DNA from: Methylotenera sp.
GTDB lineage: Bacteria; Pseudomonadota; Gammaproteobacteria; Burkholderiales; Burkholderiaceae_C
Assembly (NCBI GenBank): GCA_021738245.1
Contig: JAIPCJ010000006.1
Location: forward strand, 1 to 60,464
DNA: 60,464 nt
Direction of reading: 5' to 3'
Shown here: positions 55,321 to 60,464 of the stretch, piece after piece
Layout: each line of letters begins with the position of its first letter
Numbering within the stretch: the first letter of the stretch is position 1
The notes under the pieces: generated by a model
The model's input: only the letters and a program-made list of their open reading frames with translations
What the model was told of the DNA's origin: nothing
Databases searched by the model: none
Translations under genes and position numbers: made by a program

Positions 55321-55548
55321 GTGTCGCAGATCACCCTTTATCTGGATGAAGCCACCCAGGCACTGGTGGACCAGGCCGCCCAGGCGCAAGGGGTGTCCAA
55401 GAGTCGCTGGGTGGCAGAGATCATCCGCAAGCATGCGGCCCATGAATGGCCGGCGGATTGCCTGGCGCTGGCTGGCCAGTTTCCGGACTTTCCCCTGCGC
55501 GACGACGACAATCAGCCCCCGGCCGACACGCCGCGCGTGGGTTTCTGA
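55321..55548 (+). CDS. vapB: Ribbon-helix-helix antitoxin (VapB-like)
   Basis: A 75-residue antitoxin. The N-terminal ribbon-helix-helix is SQITLYLDEATQALVDQAAQ then GVSKSRWVAEIIRKHAAHEW (residues about 2-45), a CopG-type DNA-binding fold. The acidic and proline-rich C-terminus (FPLRDDDNQPPADTPRVGF) is the disordered tail that should wrap the toxin. The start is a GTG at 55321 with AGGAG at 8-12 bases upstream. The partner toxin starts 9 bp later. A palindrome 20 bp upstream is the likely operator. Antitoxins of this type neutralise PIN-domain RNases. Confidence 0.85.
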   Translation: MSQITLYLDEATQALVDQAAQAQGVSKSRWVAEIIRKHAAHEWPADCLALAGQFPDFPLRDDDNQPPADTPRVGF

Positions 55549-55557
55549 ACGCTGCGC

Positions 55558-55965
55558 ATGCTGATTCTGGACAGCAACACCATCAGCTATTACTTCCGCG
55601 GCGATCCGTTGGTGGTGCCCAGGCTGCAGGCGCTTCGCCCGACCGATGTCGGTGTGCCTGCCATCGTCGAGTACGAGTTGCGCTACGGCCTCATGCGACT
55701 GCCGCCCGACGCCGCTGCTCCCCGACTGGCTGCCCTGTCCCGACTGCTGCAGCCGATGCACAGCCTGCCTTTCGACAGTGACTGTGCACGCCATGCGGCC
55801 AGCCTGCGAGCCGCGCTGGAGGCGTCCGGCACGCCCATCGGGCCGCACGACACGCTGATCGCGGCCACGGCTCTGCGCCATCAGGGCACGCTGGTGACGC
55901 GCAATCTTCGAGAATTCAACCGGGTTCCAGGGCTGCAGGTGCAGAGCTGGCATCCGCCCGACTGA
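55558..55965 (+). CDS. vapC: PIN-domain toxin VapC
   Basis: A 135-residue PIN-domain ribonuclease. The acidic active site is conserved as Asp5 (LILDSNTISYYFRGD), Glu40 (VEYELRYGL) and Asp98 (GPHDTLIAATAL), with Asn116 and Glu119 in VTRNLREFNRVPGL. The closest type by eye is FitB/VapC (VTRNxREFxRVPGL). It probably cleaves tRNA or other RNA when freed of the antitoxin. The ATG at 55561 lies 3 codons in from the ORF edge; the first ATG at 55558 is used here. The module sits between the housekeeping genes mfd and serB, an unusual site that suggests insertion. Nothing in the sequence indicates inactivation. Confidence 0.9.
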   Translation: MLILDSNTISYYFRGDPLVVPRLQALRPTDVGVPAIVEYELRYGLMRLPPDAAAPRLAALSRLLQPMHSLPFDSDCARHAASLRAALEASGTPIGPHDTLIAATALRHQGTLVTRNLREFNRVPGLQVQSWHPPD

Positions 55966-55990
55966 CACCAGCCGGCCCTGACGCCCTTTC

Positions 55991-56683
55991 ATGAGCCCAC
56001 TCGTCCTCCAAGGTATCACGCCGCCACTGCGGCTCGCCGACTTCAAGCTCGCCGCCTTCGACATGGACTCGACGCTGATCAGCATCGAGTGCATCGACGA
56101 GATCGCGGCCCTGGCCGGCAAGGGCGAGCAGGTGGCGGCCATCACCGAGGCCGCGATGCGCGGCGAGATCACCGATTTCCGCGACAGCTTGCAGCGCCGG
56201 CTGGCCATCCTGGCGGGCGTGCCGGCGACCGTGCTGGACCGCGTGTTGGCTGAGCGGCTGCGCTTCAACCCCGGCGCGCATGAACTGTGCGCTGCGCTGA
56301 AGGCGGCGGGCCTGAAGCTGGTGCTGGTGTCCGGCGGCTTCACCTTCTTCACGCGCGACGTGGCGGCCGAACTCGGCATGGACTTCGTGCGCAGCAACGA
56401 GCTCGAAATCGCCGACGGCGCCCTGACGGGGCGCGTGGTCATGCAGGACTGGGGCGACATCTGCGATGGCGAACAGAAGCGCCTGATGCTGCTGCAGTGC
56501 TGCGAAGCCATCGGCTGCCGGCCCGACCAGGCCATCGCGGTCGGTGACGGCGCCAACGACCTGCCGATGATGGGCGCAGCGGGCCTGTCCGTGGCCTATC
56601 ACGCCAAGCCCCGGGTGCGCGAGCAGGCGCGCATCGCCATCAACGACGGCGGGCTGGACCGCCTGCTCGAGCTGCTGAAGTAG
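55991..56683 (+). CDS. serB: Phosphoserine phosphatase SerB
   Basis: A 230-residue HAD phosphatase that makes L-serine from phosphoserine. The DxDST motif is FDMDSTLI, with nucleophile Asp24 and acid/base Asp26. VSGGFTFFT near residue 115 is motif II, QKRLMLLQCCEAIG carries the motif III Lys and GDGANDLPMM near 183-192 is motif IV. EIAALAGKGEQVAAITEAAMR is the cap helix that binds the substrate. It lacks the N-terminal ACT domain found in E. coli SerB, as is common for betaproteobacteria. The start at 55991 fits the family. It lies 25 bp after vapC and is followed immediately (3 bp) by a converging PEP-CTERM gene. Confidence 0.95.
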   Translation: MSPLVLQGITPPLRLADFKLAAFDMDSTLISIECIDEIAALAGKGEQVAAITEAAMRGEITDFRDSLQRRLAILAGVPATVLDRVLAERLRFNPGAHELCAALKAAGLKLVLVSGGFTFFTRDVAAELGMDFVRSNELEIADGALTGRVVMQDWGDICDGEQKRLMLLQCCEAIGCRPDQAIAVGDGANDLPMMGAAGLSVAYHAKPRVREQARIAINDGGLDRLLELLK

Positions 56684-56686
56684 GCC

Positions 56687-57520
56687 TCAGCCGCGCAGGC
56701 CCCGGCGCCGCGCCACGCCCGCGACCACCCCGAGCCCCGCGAGCAGCAGCGCCAGGCTTTGCGGCTCCGGCACGGCCGAGACGGCCAGCACGTCCGACAC
56801 GATGGGCAGCGAGTTGGAGCCGGCCACCGTCGTCCAGTTGGCATTGCTGGCCAGTGCGGTCTGCAGGCCGGCCAGCGTGGTGAAGGGCGCGTCAGCCGTC
56901 GACACCTGGGCGCTGAACTGGGTGTAGCGGGTGGCCGTGGTGGCATCGACCTTGAACTCCCGCAGCTGGATGCCCGACAGGCCGGTGGCCGCCGTCGGGT
57001 TGTCTGAGCTGGTGTAGCTGCCGCGGTTGGAGATGGCGCCGAGGAAGGTGATCTGCCCTGGCTGGTAGTTGGTGGCATAGCTCGCCGCCTGGAAGGCGTA
57101 GAGGATGTCGCCGCTGCTGGAGATGTTGGACACCTGACCGTTGAGGTTGGTCACCGTGCCGTTGGCCGTGCCCCCGGCCGCCCCGGACTTGGCCGCGTAC
57201 TGGCCGCTGGTGCCGGTGCCGAGCAAGGCGACCGAGGTCCCGGCCGCCATGGCCGAGCTGGCCGTCCAGGACCAGAAGGCTTCCGAGGTTGTCGAGAAGA
57301 CGCCGGCCGAGGTCGGCGTCTGCAGCACATTGGTGTCGGTGAAGTAGATCGTCGTGCCCGGCGCGAGGTCGACGAAGGTCACGAAGGACCAGCCGCCCAC
57401 CGTGGTGTTCACGTTCAGGCCGGTGAAGGCGAAGTCGCCATTGGCGAGTGCCGTGCCAGCCGCCTGGGCATGGCCGAGGGTGGCGGTGGCCAGGGCGAGC
57501 AGGGTCAGGGTCTTGCGCAT
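56687..57520 (-). CDS. PEP-CTERM sorting-domain protein
   Basis: A 277-residue surface protein. A signal peptide (MRKTLTLLALATATLGHAQA, cleavage near residue 21) is followed by a small-residue-rich beta domain (DFAFTGLNVNTTVGGWSFVT, then GTTIYFTDTNVLQ). The C-terminus is the PEP-CTERM anchor: VPEPQSLALLLAGLGVVAGV and a basic tail ARRRGLRG. Exosortase cuts and sorts such proteins to the cell surface, often together with exopolysaccharide. The exosortase genes are not in this window. Composition is rich in Ser, Thr and Gly and poor in Cys, typical of the family. A ribosome-binding site (GGAGACC) precedes the ATG at 57520. Confidence 0.88.
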   Translation of the reverse strand: MRKTLTLLALATATLGHAQAAGTALANGDFAFTGLNVNTTVGGWSFVTFVDLAPGTTIYFTDTNVLQTPTSAGVFSTTSEAFWSWTASSAMAAGTSVALLGTGTSGQYAAKSGAAGGTANGTVTNLNGQVSNISSSGDILYAFQAASYATNYQPGQITFLGAISNRGSYTSSDNPTAATGLSGIQLREFKVDATTATRYTQFSAQVSTADAPFTTLAGLQTALASNANWTTVAGSNSLPIVSDVLAVSAVPEPQSLALLLAGLGVVAGVARRRGLRG

Positions 57521-57545
57521 GGAGGTCTCCAGAAATGAGTGAGGT

Positions 57546-58295
57546 TCAGCGGGCGCGGCGGCGCAGGGCCGCCAGCGTCAGCAGGCCGGGGATGAACAGC
57601 AGGGCAGCCGCCGGCTCGGGCACGGCGGCGGTGGTGAGCAGCAGGTTGTCCAGCGACACGCCGTAGTAGGGGTCGCGGTGGGTCAGCGAGAAGCCGGCGA
57701 TGTCGGCCACGCCGCCGTTGCGGGCGAAGGCGTAGCGCCCATCCGTGCGGCCCGACAGGTCCACCGTCTCGATGAGGCTGCCGTCAGCGCGGTAGAGCTG
57801 CAGGGTGATGGCGCCGCCGTCCGCGTCGCGCAGCTGAAAGCCCAGCGCCGACACCGGCGATGCGAAGCGGGCCGACAGCGCACCGAAGCCGCTGGGGTCG
57901 CTGCCATCACTGTTCTGCGGCCCAATGCCGAAGATCGCAGCGCCGTCGGCGTCGCCGTAGTGGTAGACACCGAGGTTGGCGCCGATCGCACCGGGCAGCA
58001 GCGTCAGGCCCGCCCGTGGCGCGCCAAAGCTCAGGTCGTCGAACCAGTCCTGCGCGATCGCGCCCGGCCGCGGCGCCTTGGCCACCGCCAGCTCCTGGCC
58101 GTCGAAGCGTTCGCCGAACTGCACGCCGCCGCTGCTCAGGAGGCCGTCGATGACGGCGCCGTCTGCCAGTTCACTGAAGGTGATGGGTGTGCCAACGAGG
58201 GTGGCGTAGCCCACCTCGGTGGTGGCGCCGGCCTGCGCGGCGCTCACGCCCAGGGCGAGCAGCAGGGCCGCAAGGCCTGTTGTTCTGAAGTGCAT
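57546..58295 (-). CDS. PEP-CTERM sorting-domain protein, second copy
   Basis: A 249-residue protein that starts MHFRTTGLAALLLALGVSAA (signal peptide, cleavage near residue 23, AQA). It has a beta-rich body with ITFSELADGAVIDGLLSSGG and RFASPVSALGFQLRDADGGA, a pattern that occurs in PEP-CTERM lectin-like folds. The C-terminus is VPEPAAALLFIPGLLTLAAL then RRRAR, the sorting signal. The ATG at 58295 was chosen because GGGAG lies seven bases upstream; an ATG at 58310 (MRESLMHF) overlaps the pectate lyase stop and is weaker. It follows the pectate lyase gene by 14 bp on the same strand and precedes the other PEP-CTERM gene by 25 bp, so the three probably form one operon. Confidence 0.86.
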   Translation of the reverse strand: MHFRTTGLAALLLALGVSAAQAGATTEVGYATLVGTPITFSELADGAVIDGLLSSGGVQFGERFDGQELAVAKAPRPGAIAQDWFDDLSFGAPRAGLTLLPGAIGANLGVYHYGDADGAAIFGIGPQNSDGSDPSGFGALSARFASPVSALGFQLRDADGGAITLQLYRADGSLIETVDLSGRTDGRYAFARNGGVADIAGFSLTHRDPYYGVSLDNLLLTTAAVPEPAAALLFIPGLLTLAALRRRAR

Positions 58296-58309
58296 CAAAG
58301 ACTCCCGCA

Positions 58310-60464
58310 TCACTGACCGCCCACGACGGTCACGTTGTCGAAATCGGCCGTCACGGTCGCGCTGTTGCTGCCGGAGGACAGGGCCAGGCCGACGAAGAGG
58401 CTGGGCGTGCTCACGGTCAGGTTGGTGGCTTCGGCCCAGGTCTGGCCATCGGTCGACGCGGCGGAATAGACCGCATTGCCGCGCCGCTCCACCCGCACCC
58501 ACACCGGCAGCGTCGAGCTGGAGAAACCGCTGAGGTTGGACTTGTTGTTGCCGTTGATGGCCGCGCGGATGGCGCCTGTGGACGCGTAGCGCGCCGTCCA
58601 GGCATAGGCCGGCGTGCCGCTGAGGCTGGTCATGGCCACGACACCGGCACGGGCCGAGTCGGCATTGCCGCCTTGCGCTACCACGCGCGCGGTGAAGACG
58701 AAGTTGCCGGTCAGCTCGCGGTACTTCAGGTTGAAGGCGTAGGGGCTGCTGGTGTTGATGACGCCGGCCCCGGACAGCGTATAGGTGCCTGTGGCGGGGT
58801 TGTAGGTGGCCGGCGGCACGGGCGCCGTGACCAGCGGGCTCAGCACCAGCTCGTTGCCGCCGTTCACGCTGCACGGCAGCGTGGGGGTGCAGGCCGTGTC
58901 AGGGATCGTGGGCGCGGGGTTGGGCGAAGGCGAAGGTGTCGGGCTCGGAGGCGGCGTCGGCGAGGGGCCGGGGGCTGGCGTGGGGCTGGGCGCAGGCGCG
59001 CCCGGCAGCGGCGCCGGCACCGGCCCTTGCACCGCGAACAGCCCCACCCGCCCTGCCCCGGCGCCCGACTGCACCGCCGCGCGCGCGGCATCGGCCGTGC
59101 GCAGCGTGTAGGCATAGGGCGGCACCCAGTTCTGCTTCACCGGCAGGCTGTCGCAGCCCTGCAGCTCGATGTCGATGACGCCGGCCATGGGCTTGCCGAG
59201 GTCGTCCTTGTCGCTGATGAAGCGATGGCCCGTACTGCGCAGCGAGAGGGCGTCCTTGCCGCCGATCAACTTGCCGCAGACCTCCTTGGGCTTCAAGCCG
59301 GTGAACTCGTAGAAGTTGTTCTCGACGAGCACGTCGGACTGGTAGCGCACGTCCAGGCCCGAGCCGAACTTCATGTCCGAGTCGCTGGTGGTGGTGCTGC
59401 CCGTGACGAGGTTGTTGTACATGTGGAGCTGGCCGAAGCGCACCAGCGGCAGCCGGCTGTAGGCGTAGTGCCACCAGTTGCCGGTCAGGGTCACGTGCAG
59501 GCGGCCGGCGTCGCTCCAGGCGCGGCCCGAGTCGCCATTGCCGATCAGCGTGGTCTTGTGATGCTTGGTGAACACGCTGTTGGAGATGGTCACGTAGTCG
59601 CTGCCGCGCACCACGTCCAGCGCGCCGTCGTGGCGGGTGTCGCTGGCCAGCGAGTCAGGCGTGTCGCCGTCGCTGATGGTGACGTGGTCGATCCAGATCT
59701 GCTGGCCGCGCGAGATCGTGAGGCCGTCCATGTAGGCGTTGTCACTGTCCTCGGGGTTCACGTCCCAGGGTGTGTCGATCGCCAGGTTGCGCAGGATGAT
59801 GTTGCGCGTCCAGGTCGGGAAGGCCTCGGGGTCCTTGCCGGCAGCGACCCAGGCCTTGAAATCGGCTTCGGCGCCGGCCGCGGTCGTCGCGGCCTCGGTG
59901 CCGATCAGGATCTGCGTGCCGGTGATGCGGGCCGGGCGGCCGTTGCTGTCGTTGATGCCCACCAGCGTCGTGTTGGACGGGATGGAGAAGCTGCCGCCGT
60001 TCTTCTGGTCGAGAAAGCCTGTGTACTCCTCGAACACCGTGTTGTTGTCGCGCCAGCGGAAGTCGATGTGGCCGACGATGCGGATGATCTTGGGCTCGTT
60101 CCTGGCCTCGCGCAGCGCTGCCAGCAACTGCTCCTTGTTGAACACGGTGTAGACGCGGTTGGCCGCGGCCGACGAGCCGCCGGTGACGCGCACCTTGCCC
60201 GCCCGCGACTGACCATGCCAGCCGATATCGGGCGCCACCTCGCGCTCGAAAGTGAGCTGGCCGCCGGTGGGGTCCACGGTCGCGAACTGCCAGGCCGGCA
60301 GCCTGGGCGCGGGCCGGTAGTTGGCCGGGTTGTGCAGGCCACCCAGCGTGGTGGGCGCGGCATAGCTGCGGTTGCCGATGTCGAACAGCAACGGCGCACT
60401 GGGGTCGGTCAGCGTGACGGCGTCGATCACCGGCGGCGGGGCGGGCGTGAGGGGGCGGGGGTCG
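58310..60464 (-). CDS. Pectate lyase (PL1-type) with Pro-rich linker and C-terminal beta domain, N-terminus outside window
   Basis: A large secreted enzyme of at least 718 visible residues; the frame stays open to the window edge. The parallel beta-helix domain contains WIDHVTISDGDTPDSL, DGALDVVRGSDYVTISNSVF, KHHKTTLIGNGDSG and HVTLTGNWWHYAYSRLPLVR, the pectate lyase 1 core with the Asp calcium ligands and the Arg in SRLPLVR. A linker of alternating Pro, Thr and Ser (PSPTPAPGPSPTPPPSPTPS) follows. A C-terminal beta-sandwich of about 190 residues (VFTARVVAQGGNADSARAGV, ADFDNVTVVGGQ) resembles a LamG- or CBM-like module. It should cleave polygalacturonate by beta-elimination outside the cell. 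There is no PEP-CTERM on this protein; the two that follow carry the anchors. Confidence 0.9.
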   Translation of the reverse strand, partial: DPRPLTPAPPPVIDAVTLTDPSAPLLFDIGNRSYAAPTTLGGLHNPANYRPAPRLPAWQFATVDPTGGQLTFEREVAPDIGWHGQSRAGKVRVTGGSSAAANRVYTVFNKEQLLAALREARNEPKIIRIVGHIDFRWRDNNTVFEEYTGFLDQKNGGSFSIPSNTTLVGINDSNGRPARITGTQILIGTEAATTAAGAEADFKAWVAAGKDPEAFPTWTRNIILRNLAIDTPWDVNPEDSDNAYMDGLTISRGQQIWIDHVTISDGDTPDSLASDTRHDGALDVVRGSDYVTISNSVFTKHHKTTLIGNGDSGRAWSDAGRLHVTLTGNWWHYAYSRLPLVRFGQLHMYNNLVTGSTTTSDSDMKFGSGLDVRYQSDVLVENNFYEFTGLKPKEVCGKLIGGKDALSLRSTGHRFISDKDDLGKPMAGVIDIELQGCDSLPVKQNWVPPYAYTLRTADAARAAVQSGAGAGRVGLFAVQGPVPAPLPGAPAPSPTPAPGPSPTPPPSPTPSPSPNPAPTIPDTACTPTLPCSVNGGNELVLSPLVTAPVPPATYNPATGTYTLSGAGVINTSSPYAFNLKYRELTGNFVFTARVVAQGGNADSARAGVVAMTSLSGTPAYAWTARYASTGAIRAAINGNNKSNLSGFSSSTLPVWVRVERRGNAVYSAASTDGQTWAEATNLTVSTPSLFVGLALSSGSNSATVTADFDNVTVVGGQ

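Noticed and set aside
52599..55334. 911-codon minus-strand open frame opposite mfd
   Set aside because: Shadow of mfd: its composition (repeated HLG, QLG, VGHH-type residues) is an artefact of reading the opposite strand of a GC-rich gene.

Overview
The window is a high-GC stretch of chromosome from a betaproteobacterium of the order Burkholderiales, most likely in the Comamonadaceae/Sphaerotilaceae neighbourhood (Roseateles, Rubrivivax and Leptothrix relatives). This placement is inferred from the gene set: TctCBA/TctDE tricarboxylate uptake, the PhaR polyhydroxybutyrate regulator, a CzcICBA metal efflux operon, a DUF4124 protein, PEP-CTERM proteins, and strong GC bias at third codon positions. 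Gene density is ordinary. The first gene (LD-carboxypeptidase, minus strand) and the last (pectate lyase, minus strand) both run off the window.

Layout. 1-6.2 kb: an LD-carboxypeptidase fragment and tadA face a plus-strand operon, pxpB-pxpC-pxpA-DUF969-DUF979-DUF72, for 5-oxoproline opening with a putative transporter. 6.2-14.2 kb: two small minus-strand proteins, then guaB-(MFS exporter)-guaA for GMP synthesis. A complete group II intron (11351-14164), with its own reverse transcriptase/HNH maturase, sits in the guaB leader between the promoter and the ribosome-binding site. 14.2-19.2 kb: DUF4124, rnfH-ratA, smpB, a cystathionine beta-lyase, rimO and phaR. 19.2-24.5 kb: tctDE divergent from tctCBA, with tctB broken by a frameshift. 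24.5-29.4 kb: tRNA-Val(GAC), relA, an alpha/beta hydrolase, 3-hydroxybutyrate dehydrogenase and a SIMPL protein. 29.5-36.7 kb: ompR-envZ, then ispF and ispD separated by an opposite-strand pair (a binding protein and a type Vd patatin autotransporter), then a class II aldolase. 36.8-44.6 kb: an RlmN/Cfr-like radical SAM enzyme, a chalcone-isomerase-fold protein and czcICBA. 44.6-49.3 kb: kgtP-dctB-dctD, preceded by a near-consensus sigma-54 promoter and two 16-bp activator-like dyads. 49.3-56.7 kb: a small exported protein, a DUF885 peptidase-like protein, mfd, a vapBC toxin-antitoxin pair with a palindromic operator, and serB. 56.7-60.5 kb: two PEP-CTERM proteins and a large pectate lyase.

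Functional themes are carboxylate uptake under two-component control (TctDE, DctBD), storage-polymer metabolism (PhaR, 3-hydroxybutyrate dehydrogenase), purine and isoprenoid precursor synthesis, metal efflux, and polysaccharide attack with surface-sorted proteins. The most unusual features are the group II intron splitting the guaB promoter region from its ribosome-binding site, the readable sigma-54 control region of kgtP-dctBD, the split of ispD from ispF, and the frameshifted tctB. I saw no CRISPR array, rRNA, prophage or insertion sequence.
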